Below, in pieces: positions 42,119 through 51,083 of a stretch of 64,000 bases of DNA. The notes under the pieces are model-generated. The model saw only the letters and a program-made list of their open reading frames with translations, did no database searches and was not told the DNA's origin. The position numbers and the translations under genes are program-made. The stretch lies in the NCBI RefSeq assembly GCF_022809315.2, contig NZ_JAKZJU020000001.1, positions 1,773,001 to 1,837,000 on the forward strand. Reading direction: 5' to 3'. This DNA comes from Mesosutterella faecium. GTDB taxonomy: Bacteria; Pseudomonadota; Gammaproteobacteria; Burkholderiales; Burkholderiaceae_F. How positions within the stretch are numbered: the first letter of the stretch is position 1; each line of letters begins with the position of its first letter.

Positions 42119-43960
42119 TCACAGGTTTCCGTCCGTATGGTGGAACGCCTTCTGGATCCTGAACGGCATCGCCTGGTATCCCATGGAGCCCAAAATTCGG
42201 ATCTCGACCGCCGGGGTCTTGGAGCCGTAGTTGAATTCCATCAGATACGGATTAGGCGCGCCAACCGCCTTTCCGTGCTCGAGCTTCATCTCCGGCGTGG
42301 CGGAATAGACCATGACGGAGTCCTTGTCCGCCTCGTACTGCACGAGGGAGGTCACCGGGCTGTACCACTTGTGGCCCAGCTCCTTGCCGTACTCCCAGAG
42401 CTGCTGAACCGTCCTCTTCTGCTGGTCGATCTTGAAGATGACGGCGCGGCTGTACTTCATGTCAGCCAGGGCCGGCTGCTCAAAGTGGCGCCCGTCGCCG
42501 TTGTCGAACACGGAGAGATAGACGAACCGCTTGTCGGACTTCTCATCGATGCGGAACGCCGTATGCTGGGTCCAGGTCCAGTCGAAGTCCGTGTTCTCGC
42601 AGATGCCGTGCTCGCACTTCAGGGGCTTGCCGTCCTTGTCGACCGGCGTGAGCGTGAGGCGCGCAAGCTCGGGCTTCCAGCCGTCGGGCGCGCCGAGAAT
42701 CCACTTCACCTTCTTGTCGCGTCCGATCTTGACGATCGCGGACTGGTGGCGCGACGAAATGATGATGGAGTCATCCGTCGGGTCATAGTCGACGGAATTC
42801 ACGTGCGCCCAGTTGCGGCCGATGCCGACCCCGGTGATGTCGCCCCACTTGTCGCTCTTGTCCTGCTCCGCCAGGTCCTTGGCGGAAAGCGTCTTGCCGG
42901 CTGCGTTGGCGTCCAGGTTGAGGCAGACCGCGCCCTGGTCCAGCGACTTGATCACGATCGAACGATAGGGATCGAGAATGTCAAACAGACGCCATTCGTC
43001 CACCACCCGGCCGTCCGGAGAAAGCTCCGTGATCACGTCGCGCACGCTCCTCACGTTCTTGCCGTCGGCGCGCTTCACGTCGCTGCTCGCAACGCGCAGG
43101 AAGTAATGCCCGTTCTGCGCCTGGTCCATGGAGTGGGAGAAATCGTTGTAGCTGATCGGCAGGCGGCGGTTGAAGATCTTGCGCCCCATGATGTCGTACT
43201 TCACGTAGCGCTGCCCGTAGCCCCAGGTGAGGGCTCCGTCCTTGCCCTGCTGGAACCCCATCATGACCCCGGCGTGATAGACGCTTGCCATATCATAGAT
43301 GCTGTCCGGATTCAGATACCAGCGCACCTCGCCCGAGGCGTCGATGATGGCATTCTGCGGATAGAAGGACCATTCCAGGGCACCGCCCGCGGGGTTGTTC
43401 CAAATCACCCGGGAGCCCTTCGGGGGAGACACCAGGAGATTGTTCACCAGATAGAGGCGGTCCTTGAACTTGGGATCGCTCTTGACGACCCGGGTCTTGA
43501 ACATCGTGGACTTCATGCTGACCGAACCGTTCACTTCTGTGTTGACCGGCGGCGCGTAAATGGTGTACTTCTCGGAGATCGCCTTTCTCTCTCCGGTTTC
43601 CGAAATCCGGGTGTAGGAGACTTCGACCGTGTTCACATAGTCCGGGTAGAGCCCGAAGACCGGAATGCCGCCGTGCGTGCGCAGCTCGGAATCATCCACC
43701 GTGTACTTGATCTCAGAGCCGTTTGGCTTGGGCACAATCCTCACGGTGACGCCGGTGAGCTGGTAACCACCGTTCCTGATGATCGCGGTGAGAGGGGCGA
43801 TCTTATAGGGGTTGGTGATGATCTCACCGATCTGCCCCTGCTTCGCATACCGCACCTGAGCTCCGGAGGAGCCGCCGGCCGCATAGGCCGCGGTTCCGGT
43901 CGCAAGCGACAGCACAACGGCTGCGCAGGCCACTAAAACGGGTTTTGCGCGGAACATCAT
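42119..43960 (-). CDS. assT: Arylsulfate sulfotransferase AssT
   Basis: 613 residues, near the E. coli 598. A Sec signal (PVLVACAAVVLSLATGTAAYA) exports it to the periplasm. The beta-propeller active site is recognisable: His386 (NWAHVNS), Arg404 (SSRHQS) and His466 (TQHTAF), which line up with His356, Arg374 and the sulfurylated His436 of the E. coli enzyme. Cys449 and Cys454 (KCEHGIC) are the disulfide pair oxidised by DsbL. It moves sulfate from aryl sulfates to phenols, without PAPS. AGGAGAGAAATTT precedes the ATG; a second ATG at 43957 is possible. Confidence 0.92.
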   Translation of the reverse strand: MMFRAKPVLVACAAVVLSLATGTAAYAAGGSSGAQVRYAKQGQIGEIITNPYKIAPLTAIIRNGGYQLTGVTVRIVPKPNGSEIKYTVDDSELRTHGGIPVFGLYPDYVNTVEVSYTRISETGERKAISEKYTIYAPPVNTEVNGSVSMKSTMFKTRVVKSDPKFKDRLYLVNNLLVSPPKGSRVIWNNPAGGALEWSFYPQNAIIDASGEVRWYLNPDSIYDMASVYHAGVMMGFQQGKDGALTWGYGQRYVKYDIMGRKIFNRRLPISYNDFSHSMDQAQNGHYFLRVASSDVKRADGKNVRSVRDVITELSPDGRVVDEWRLFDILDPYRSIVIKSLDQGAVCLNLDANAAGKTLSAKDLAEQDKSDKWGDITGVGIGRNWAHVNSVDYDPTDDSIIISSRHQSAIVKIGRDKKVKWILGAPDGWKPELARLTLTPVDKDGKPLKCEHGICENTDFDWTWTQHTAFRIDEKSDKRFVYLSVFDNGDGRHFEQPALADMKYSRAVIFKIDQQKRTVQQLWEYGKELGHKWYSPVTSLVQYEADKDSVMVYSATPEMKLEHGKAVGAPNPYLMEFNYGSKTPAVEIRILGSMGYQAMPFRIQKAFHHTDGNL

Positions 43961-44341
43961 AAATTTCTCTCCTTAAAAATCATTTGAAATTTCAGGCTGT
44001 CCGTTTCCTGCGGCAGCCCCCGTCCTGCATGGGGAAAATTCTCCGGCGCGCCCGCCCGAGAAAACAGAGAGAAATTCACTGCCAGATTTGCAAAATAATA
44101 AAATTATTTTTTCTTTATTCTCAAAATGAGGGTCATTTCTTTCCAAACCGTTGAAAATACAGCGTCTGGCATTCAAATAAAGGTAAAAATAAAAATTTTA
44201 ATATTGAATATTCCGCAAGCATTCAGCCTCCTTTTGCCATGGAAGCGGGGCCGAGCCACTTCCGCGAGGGCTCAGGGCGGCGGGGCACGCACAAGCTTCA
44301 TGAATGGCGGAAAATAAAGTCCCGTATACGAGCAAGCGACC
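43961..44341. other. AT-rich intergenic region between assT and the BisC-type gene
   Basis: About 150 bases (44090-44225) are markedly AT-rich (AAATAATAAAATTATTTTT and neighbours) and contain AATATT-G-AATATT at about 44201. This is the likely promoter region for both divergent genes. The open frame at 44126-44317 has no ribosome site and no recognisable content, so no gene is called. Confidence 0.5.
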
Positions 44342-46681
44342 ATGAGCACTCACGAGCCTATTTCACCGGGACTGACCACCGCCTCGCACTGGGGCGTCTT
44401 CCGCGCCTGGCCCCAGGCGGGGAAAATCGGCGCCGCCGCCCTCAAGTGCGACCGGCGCGGAATCCCGAACCTTCGCGCGGTCACGGAGCTGCCCTTTCTT
44501 GAAAACCGGATCCGCACGCCCGCCGCACGGGCCTCCTTTCTGGAAAAGCGGGCCGGCTACACCCACCTGCGGGGCGAGGACCGCTGGGTGGCGCTCTCCT
44601 GGCCCGAGGCGCTTGATCTGGCCGGCTCCGAGATCAACCGGATCTATGACCTCTACGGCCCCTCGGCCGTCTTCGGGCACTCCTACGGCTGGAAGTCCTC
44701 AGGGGCGCTGCACGCCCCGGCCGCCCTCATCCGGCGGATGCTCGCCCTGCGGGGCGGGTACGTGAGGGGCGAGAACAACTACTCGAACGCCGCGATGCGG
44801 AAAATCCTCCCTTACGTCGTGGGCCAGAAGCACCTGCGGCCGCAGTGCCTCGAGGTGATCGCGGAGCACACCGAGCGGCTCGTCTTCTGGGGGGCGGACC
44901 CCGAGGTCACAAACGAGATCGACTGGTTTTCGACGGTACACTCGTCCGAACCGGCCTGGGAAAAGATCGAGCAGAGGGCCCGCTCGGGGGCCCTGCGCAC
45001 TTTTGCCGTGAACCCTGTGCGGCCGCTTTCGGCCCGGCGCTTTGCCTCCGAGTGGCTGCCCGTGAGGCCCGGAACCGACGCCGCGCTGATGCTCGCGATG
45101 ATCCACGTGCTCGACGAAGAGAACCTCTGCGACCGGGATTTTCTCCGCACCCACGTGCACGGGCTCGAGGCTTTCCTCGACTACGTGCGGGGCAAAGACG
45201 ACGGCTGCCCGAAGAGCCCGGACTGGGCCGCTCCGATCTGCGGCCTCCCCGCGGAGACGATCGCGCGGTTCGCCCGCGAGCTCGCCGCCCACAGGACCTT
45301 CCTGATGCTCGGCTGGGGGCCGCAGCGGGCGCGCTTTGGCGAGCAGTTCCACTGGGCGGGCTTTGCCCTTGCCGCCTTCCTGGGGCAGATGGGGCTGCCG
45401 GGCGGCGGCGTCTCGGGCGAGAACCACACGGGCGACGGCGGCGCTCCGGAAAGCGCCGGCCCCTGGGTCGAGAACCTCCCGGTCCCCCAAAGCGCCGCGC
45501 CCTGCCCCGTGATCCCAACCGCGCGCTTCGCCGACTGCCTGCGGCACCCGGGCCGCACGATCGACTTCAACGGGCGGCGCTGCACCTACCCCATGCTGCG
45601 GCTCATGCTCTGGGGCGGGGGGAACCCCTTCGCCCACCAGCCCGACTCGCTCGGGCTCTACCACGCCTGGCGCTCCCAGCAGCTCGAGGCCGTGATCGTC
45701 TGCGACACGCACTGGAGCGCGACCGCCAAAATGGCCGACATCGTGCTCCCCGCCTGCACGTTCTTCGAGCGAAACGACATTTCGGGCGTGGGCGAGTACT
45801 CGAGGGACGGGATCGCCGCGATGCACCGGATCATCCCCCCGATGTACGACTCGCGCACCGACTACTGGATTTTCTCCGAGCTCGCGGAAAGGCTGGGCGT
45901 GGGGAAGGCCTTCACCCAAGGGCTGGATGAAGAGGGGTGGCTGCATCGTCTCTACGGGGAGGCGGCCGGCCGGGCCCGGGAAAGCGGGCTCACGCTCCCC
46001 TCCTTCAACGCGTTCTGGGAAAAGGGCTGGGTCCCCTTCCCGGTTCCGGAGAAAGCCCGCGGCTTCGTCGACTTCGCCCTCTTCCGCGAGGACCCGGAGC
46101 GGCACCCACTGCCCACGCCTTCCGGGCGCATCGAGCTCTTTTCGGAAAAGATCGCCTCCTTCGGCTACGGGGACTGCCCGCCGCACCCCGCCTGGCTCGA
46201 CCCCGCCCCGGAGGATCCCCGCGTGCGGAGCCGCTTTCCGCTGCGGCTCGTGAGCCCGAAGAGCCGCTTCAGGCTGCACAGCCAGCTCGATCCCTGCCCG
46301 AGAAAGGACCGGGGGCCCTCGGACCCCGAGTGGCTGCGGATCCACCCGCGGGACGCCCGCGCCCGCGCCATCGCCCAGGGCGACCTCGTGCTCGCCCGCA
46401 GCCCCCGCGGCGCCCTTCTCGCCCGGGCCTCGGTCACGGAGGACGTGATGGAGGGCACGGTCGCGCTCGCGCACGGCGCGTGGTTCGAGCCGGAGTGGGT
46501 GGGCGACGAGCTCCTTGACCTCCACGGCTCCTCCAACACGCTCACGGAGGACGTCCCCACCTCGGCGCTTGCCTGCGGGAACACCGCCTCGGCCTTCGAT
46601 GTCGAAGTCTGCCGCTGCCGCGAGCAGGACTTCCCCTTCAGGCCCTTCGCTCACCCGCTCCCCGGGGGACCGGCCCACTGA
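44342..46681 (+). CDS. bisC: BisC/TorA-type molybdopterin sulfoxide reductase, cytoplasmic
   Basis: 779 residues, against 777 for E. coli BisC. There is no Tat signal and no [4Fe-4S] cysteine motif, as in the DMSO-reductase/BisC type. The molybdenum ligand is Ser148 in NNYSNAAMRKILPYVVG. The middle carries LMLGWGPQRARFGEQFHW and LWGGGNPFAHQPD, and the MGD domain ends the chain. BisC enzymes reduce biotin sulfoxide and methionine sulfoxides in the cytoplasm, with small electron donors. Divergent from assT. The start has only a weak ribosome site. Confidence 0.85.
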   Translation: MSTHEPISPGLTTASHWGVFRAWPQAGKIGAAALKCDRRGIPNLRAVTELPFLENRIRTPAARASFLEKRAGYTHLRGEDRWVALSWPEALDLAGSEINRIYDLYGPSAVFGHSYGWKSSGALHAPAALIRRMLALRGGYVRGENNYSNAAMRKILPYVVGQKHLRPQCLEVIAEHTERLVFWGADPEVTNEIDWFSTVHSSEPAWEKIEQRARSGALRTFAVNPVRPLSARRFASEWLPVRPGTDAALMLAMIHVLDEENLCDRDFLRTHVHGLEAFLDYVRGKDDGCPKSPDWAAPICGLPAETIARFARELAAHRTFLMLGWGPQRARFGEQFHWAGFALAAFLGQMGLPGGGVSGENHTGDGGAPESAGPWVENLPVPQSAAPCPVIPTARFADCLRHPGRTIDFNGRRCTYPMLRLMLWGGGNPFAHQPDSLGLYHAWRSQQLEAVIVCDTHWSATAKMADIVLPACTFFERNDISGVGEYSRDGIAAMHRIIPPMYDSRTDYWIFSELAERLGVGKAFTQGLDEEGWLHRLYGEAAGRARESGLTLPSFNAFWEKGWVPFPVPEKARGFVDFALFREDPERHPLPTPSGRIELFSEKIASFGYGDCPPHPAWLDPAPEDPRVRSRFPLRLVSPKSRFRLHSQLDPCPRKDRGPSDPEWLRIHPRDARARAIAQGDLVLARSPRGALLARASVTEDVMEGTVALAHGAWFEPEWVGDELLDLHGSSNTLTEDVPTSALACGNTASAFDVEVCRCREQDFPFRPFAHPLPGGPAH

Positions 46682-46803
46682 AAAAGGCGCACGCTCTCCG
46701 CCCCGGCGGGCGCCCCGGGGCGGCGTCCCCGCCCCGCCCGCCCGGGGCGATAATTTGAAGGTTTCGGAACTTTCATTTTTTCCCCGCACAAAGGAGCTCT
46801 CCC

Positions 46804-47727
46804 TTGAAGGATCTGAAGAAAAACTGCCGCGCCGCGGTCATTCAGTGCGCCCCCGTGCTTTTTGACAAGGAGGCCTCAGCCCGCCGGTGCGCGGAGCTGA
46901 TCGGCGAGGCCGCCAAGGAAAAGCCCGACCTCATCGTGCTCCCGGAGCTCATCGTGCCGGGCTACCCCTACGGCATGACCTTCGGCTTCACGGTGGGCAG
47001 CCGAAAGGAGCCGGGCAGGCGCGACTGGCTGCGCTACGCGAAGAACTCGGTCCTCGTGCCCGGCCCCGAAACGAAGCTCTTTGGCGAGGCGGCCCGCGCC
47101 GCCCGCGCCTGGGTGAGCGCCGGGATCTCGGAACGCGACCCGGTGACCGGAACCCTCTACAACAGCAACGTGATCTTCGCGCCCGACGGGAGGCTCGCCG
47201 CCCTGCACAGGAAGCTCAAGCCCACGGGCGCGGAGCGGCTCGTCTGGGGCGACGCCGACCGGAACTTCTTTCCCGTGGTCGACACGCCCTGGGGGCCGAT
47301 CGGCTGCCTCATCTGCTGGGAGGCCTACATGCCGCTCGCGCGCGCCGCGCTCTACCAGAAGGGCGTCACGATCCTCATCTCCTGCAACACAAACGACAAC
47401 CCGGAGTGGCAGGCGACGGTGCGCCACATCGCGCTCGAGGGGCGCTGCTACGTGATCAACTGCGACCAGTTCTTCCGGCGCTCCGACTACCCCGCGGACC
47501 TCGAGGAGCGGGAGGCCGTCGAGGCGCTGCCCGAGACGGTCTGCAGGGGCGGCAGCTGCGTGGCCGCCCCCTTCGGGCACTGCCTCTGCGAACCCGTCTG
47601 GGACCGCGAGGCGATCCTTTACGCCGACCTCGACCTGGACCGGGTCGCCGCAAGCCGCATGGAGTTCGACCCCTGCGGGCACTACGCGCGGCCCGACGTG
47701 CTGCGCCTTGAAGTCAACGACAAATGA
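46804..47727 (+). CDS. Nitrilase-family carbon-nitrogen hydrolase
   Basis: 307 residues from a TTG at 46804, chosen because AAAGGAGCTCTCCC precedes it at the right spacing. The Glu-Lys-Cys triad is Glu48 (LPELIVPGYPYG), Lys137 (HRKLKPT) and Cys171 (LICWEAY). HRKLKPTGAERLVWGDADR is close to true nitrilases and aliphatic nitrilase relatives. It hydrolyses nitriles or amides in the cytoplasm. Its stop overlaps the ATG of the YbaK-type gene, so the two are translationally coupled. Confidence 0.82.
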   Translation: MKDLKKNCRAAVIQCAPVLFDKEASARRCAELIGEAAKEKPDLIVLPELIVPGYPYGMTFGFTVGSRKEPGRRDWLRYAKNSVLVPGPETKLFGEAARAARAWVSAGISERDPVTGTLYNSNVIFAPDGRLAALHRKLKPTGAERLVWGDADRNFFPVVDTPWGPIGCLICWEAYMPLARAALYQKGVTILISCNTNDNPEWQATVRHIALEGRCYVINCDQFFRRSDYPADLEEREAVEALPETVCRGGSCVAAPFGHCLCEPVWDREAILYADLDLDRVAASRMEFDPCGHYARPDVLRLEVNDK

Positions 47728-48266
47728 CGAACGGACAACCGCAGGAAACCCCGGACATGGACACGAAGGAAAACCGTCAGGCCGTGATCGGCTTTTTGGA
47801 GCAGGCAGGCATCCCCTTTGAGCGGCTCGACTACGAGCCGATCCACACCGCCCAGGAGGGGCTTGAAGTCGCGCGCCGCCTGGGGTCGTTCTGCTGCAAG
47901 AACCTCCTTTTTAAAAACAGGAAGGGGAAGTTCTTCCTCTTCATGATCCCGGGCGGGCGGCGCTTTCCCTCGGGCGCGGTCGCCCGGGCGCTTGGCACCG
48001 GGCACCTCTCCTTTGCCTCCCCGGAAGAAATCGGGGAGCTCCTTCACGCCTTCCCCGGCTCCGTGGGGCCGCTCGGCCTCATCTTCGACCGGGACTCGCG
48101 CGTGCAGCTCGCCCTCGAGGAGTCGATCCTTCGCGAGCCCTTCATCGACTGCCATCCCTGCGACAACGGCTGCAGCCTGAAGATCGCCGTCGCCGACTTC
48201 ACCGGGCGGTTCCTGCCCGCCGCGGGCCACGGCTTCATCACCTTCAGGCTTCCGGAGGAGGCGTGA
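47724..48266 (+). CDS. YbaK/ProX-type aminoacyl-tRNA deacylase-like protein
   Basis: 180 residues, or 169 from the ATG at 47757. The family core is present: FLEQAGIPFERLDYEPIHTAQEG, CCKNLLFKNRKGKFFLFM (with the catalytic lysine), and CDNGCSLKIAVADF. Such proteins hydrolyse mischarged aminoacyl-tRNA, for example Ala- or Cys-tRNAPro. This resembles the PrdX/ProX form. The start overlaps the nitrilase stop (ATGA), and the next gene starts at a GTGA overlap, so three genes are coupled. Confidence 0.78.
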   Translation: MTNGQPQETPDMDTKENRQAVIGFLEQAGIPFERLDYEPIHTAQEGLEVARRLGSFCCKNLLFKNRKGKFFLFMIPGGRRFPSGAVARALGTGHLSFASPEEIGELLHAFPGSVGPLGLIFDRDSRVQLALEESILREPFIDCHPCDNGCSLKIAVADFTGRFLPAAGHGFITFRLPEEA

Positions 48267-49501
48267 TCGGCTTTCCCTTTTCAGAGCCCCCCTCCAAAGA
48301 GGCCCGGGAAGCGGCCGGGCGCGCCCCGGCGCCCGCGGGCTTCAGGGGACGGGCCGGGGTGCTCGTGTTGCGCCGGGGGCCGGAGCATCAGGCGCTCTAC
48401 GCCTTCGAGCCCCTTCTGAGCGCCCCCGCGCGCTGGGAGGATCTTCATGGCGCTCTCTGGCCCGAGCGGCTCGAGCCTGAGATGCCGAAAGTTGAGCTCG
48501 TGAACGGCCGGGGCGAAAAAGCGAGCCTCACGGAACTCTCCCGGCGCTTTCTCTCCGGGCGCTCGCAGCCCCTGTCCGCCCGGCACGCGGGGCAGTGGCG
48601 GGAGGCTTTCTGCCGGGCGATCTCCTCCCCCACCGTGCGGCTCCTTCTTGAAAGGAACGTCGCTTATCGCGGCTGGGAGCCCGAAGGCAGCGCCGAGTGG
48701 TGGGTCGGGGCGCCTCCCCCGCAGGAAGTCCGCTGGCCCGGCGCCTTCTATCCCCCGGCCCGGACCGCGGCTCCCCTCGTGCGCTTCCTCCTTGAAGGGT
48801 GCGGCTCGGGCCCTGAGAGGCCCCTCTGCCTGGGGCCGATGGATCTGCCCGTGCTCTACGAGGATCAGGATCTCGTCGTCGTGAACAAGCCCTCGGGCCT
48901 GCCCTCGGTGCCCGGGACGCGCGAGGTCTGGAGCGCGAAAAGGCTCCTCGAGCAGCGCTTCGGGTCGCTCTTTGCCGTGCACCGGCTCGACATGGAAACG
49001 TCCGGCATCCTCCTTTTCGCGAGGAACCAGGAGGCGGCCTCGGCGCTCGGGCGGGCCTTTCGGGAGCGCCGGGTGCGAAAGCGCTACCGGGCGCTGCTCG
49101 AAGGGGTGCCCGCGCAAAGCCGCGGAACGGTCGCCCTGCCGCTTGCGGCCGACGCGATGGACCTCCCGCGGCACATGGTGCTTCCCCCGGCGGCCGGCGG
49201 CAAGGAGGCCGCGACGCGCTTTGAGACCGCCTCGGTCCTCAAGTGCGCGGACGGGCGGCGACGGGCGCTCGTGGACCTCCTTCCCGAGACCGGGCGCACG
49301 CACCAGCTGCGGATCCACTGCGCGCACCCCGCGGGACTGGGCTGCCCGATCGAGGGCGACTCGATCTACGGCTCGCAGGGCTCGCTCGCGCTTCGCTCCG
49401 GGCGGCCGCTGTGCCTTCACATGGCCGAAATCGAGTTCGAGCACCCGGCGGAGGGCCGCCTGATGCATTTCGCCGCGGAGCCCGGCTTCGGCCGCCTTTA
49501 A
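48263..49501 (+). CDS. RluA-family pseudouridine synthase with N-terminal extension
   Basis: 412 residues from a GTG overlapping the previous stop. The C-terminal ~215 residues are the RluA core: LYEDQDLVVVNKPSGLPSVPG, the catalytic HRLDMETSG (Asp near 242) and TGRTHQLRIHCAHP. The first ~195 residues have no recognised fold in the sequence; RluA enzymes of this size with such an extension are less common. It isomerises uridine in rRNA or tRNA. Neighbours are a tRNA-editing-like protein and a MATE transporter. Confidence 0.82.
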   Translation: MIGFPFSEPPSKEAREAAGRAPAPAGFRGRAGVLVLRRGPEHQALYAFEPLLSAPARWEDLHGALWPERLEPEMPKVELVNGRGEKASLTELSRRFLSGRSQPLSARHAGQWREAFCRAISSPTVRLLLERNVAYRGWEPEGSAEWWVGAPPPQEVRWPGAFYPPARTAAPLVRFLLEGCGSGPERPLCLGPMDLPVLYEDQDLVVVNKPSGLPSVPGTREVWSAKRLLEQRFGSLFAVHRLDMETSGILLFARNQEAASALGRAFRERRVRKRYRALLEGVPAQSRGTVALPLAADAMDLPRHMVLPPAAGGKEAATRFETASVLKCADGRRRALVDLLPETGRTHQLRIHCAHPAGLGCPIEGDSIYGSQGSLALRSGRPLCLHMAEIEFEHPAEGRLMHFAAEPGFGRL

Positions 49502-49630
49502 GGAAGTCCGGCCGGGCGGGGCCTCCTCCGAAAGACCGGCATAAAGGGGCAGCCGCGGCGCCCTTTCAGGCAAGACACTGACCTGCGGCAGCCGTAGAAT
49601 GAATCTTTTCGCTCACGGAGGGGGTCAGTC

Positions 49631-50992
49631 ATGGCGTCAAACAAACGCGACATCGACATGCTGCACGGGACGCTCTGGGACAAAATCTTTATTTTTGCCC
49701 TGCCGCTTGCCTTCACCGGAGTGATGCAGCAGCTCTTCAACACCGCGGACGTGGTCGTGCTCGGCCGCTTCGTCTCGAGCGAGGCGATGGCCGCGGTCGG
49801 CAACAACGTGCCGGTGATCGGCCTCATCGTGAGCCTCTTCATGGGGCTCGCGCTCGGCGCGAACGTCGTTGTCGCGCGCTTCATCGGGATGGGCAGTCCC
49901 GGGGAGGCGAACACGGCCGTGCACACGGCCCTCACCCAGGCGGTAAAGTACGGGCTTGCGACCCTCGCGCTGGGCGAAGCGCTGGCCGGCCCCTTCACGT
50001 CGCTGCTCGGGGTCCCCGCCTCGGTCGCCGCATATTCGGAAACGTACCTTCGGGTGCTGCTGCTCGGCCTGCCCTTCGTCGCGGTCTACAACTTCCTCGC
50101 CGCCATCTACAGGAGTACGGGCGACACCCGCACGCCGCTTTACGCGCTCATCGCGGGCAGCCTCTTCAACATCGCGGGGAACCTCTTTTTCGTGCTCGCG
50201 CTCGGGCTTGACGTCGGGGGCGTCGCGCTGGCCACCGTGCTCGCGAACCTCCTTGCCGCCTCGATCCTCTACGTGAAGCTCACGAAGGTCGAGGGCCCCC
50301 TGAGGATTGATCGCAGAAAGCTCTTTGCCTCCGACCGGCGCAGCGCCCGGGCGATCTTCCGCATCGGGATGCCCGCCGCCGTCCAGAGCATGGTCTTTTC
50401 GCTCTCGAACCTCGTCATCCAGTCGGCGATCAACAGCCTGGGGCCGGACGCGATGGCGGGGTCCGTGGCGGGCTTCACGATCGAAATCAACATCTACTGC
50501 TTCATCAACGCCTTCGGGCTTTCGGCCACGACCTTCGTGAGCCAGAACTACGGCGCGGGGAACCTCGAGCGCTGCCGGCGCGCGACCTGGGTGTCGATGC
50601 TGCTCAACTTCGCGGTGACGTTCCTGCTGATCGGGGTCGTGCTCGCGGCCGGGCGGGAGCTGCTCTCGCTGTTCACGACGAGCGAGGCAGTGATCGCGCT
50701 GGGCTTCGTGCGAATTCTCTACGTCGTGACCCTGGAGCCCGTGAACGTCATCATGGAAACGGTCTCGGACGCGATGAGGGGCTACGGGTATTCGCTGCCG
50801 CCGGCCGTGATCACGCTCGTGCTGATCTGCAGCATCCGCGTGATCTGGGTCTACACCGCGTTTGCCGCCTCGCCCACCTTTGAAACGCTGATGACGGTCT
50901 ACCCCATCAGCTGGATCGCGACCACCGTGGCGCTGTGCGCCCTCTACTGGCACCACCAGAAGAAGATCCTCCCCCGGAAGGCGGCCCTTTAA
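49631..50992 (+). CDS. MATE-family multidrug/toxic compound exporter
   Basis: 453 residues with 12 predicted transmembrane helices in two homologous halves. FIFALPLAFTGVMQQLFNTADVVVLG is the typical first helix pair, and RIGMPAAVQSMVFSLSN the start of the second half. Exporters of this family use a sodium or proton gradient to expel cationic or organic compounds. It starts 130 bases after rluA with GGAGGGGGTCAGTC upstream. Substrate unknown. Confidence 0.87.
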   Translation: MASNKRDIDMLHGTLWDKIFIFALPLAFTGVMQQLFNTADVVVLGRFVSSEAMAAVGNNVPVIGLIVSLFMGLALGANVVVARFIGMGSPGEANTAVHTALTQAVKYGLATLALGEALAGPFTSLLGVPASVAAYSETYLRVLLLGLPFVAVYNFLAAIYRSTGDTRTPLYALIAGSLFNIAGNLFFVLALGLDVGGVALATVLANLLAASILYVKLTKVEGPLRIDRRKLFASDRRSARAIFRIGMPAAVQSMVFSLSNLVIQSAINSLGPDAMAGSVAGFTIEINIYCFINAFGLSATTFVSQNYGAGNLERCRRATWVSMLLNFAVTFLLIGVVLAAGRELLSLFTTSEAVIALGFVRILYVVTLEPVNVIMETVSDAMRGYGYSLPPAVITLVLICSIRVIWVYTAFAASPTFETLMTVYPISWIATTVALCALYWHHQKKILPRKAAL

Positions 50993-51083
50993 AGTCTCAG
51001 GGGGGACGGGTGAGATAAGCCCGGCCGCGCGGCATGCCGCCCGGCCGGGCCAAAGGGAAAGGGCCTCTTTCCGCTTCCCGTTC

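Noticed and set aside
44126..44317. A 63-codon frame in the AT-rich region upstream of the BisC-type gene
   Set aside because: No ribosome site and compositional bias only.
44699..46789. A 696-codon minus-strand frame opposite the BisC-type gene
   Set aside because: Shadow frame caused by GC bias; the plus-strand protein has all expected motifs.
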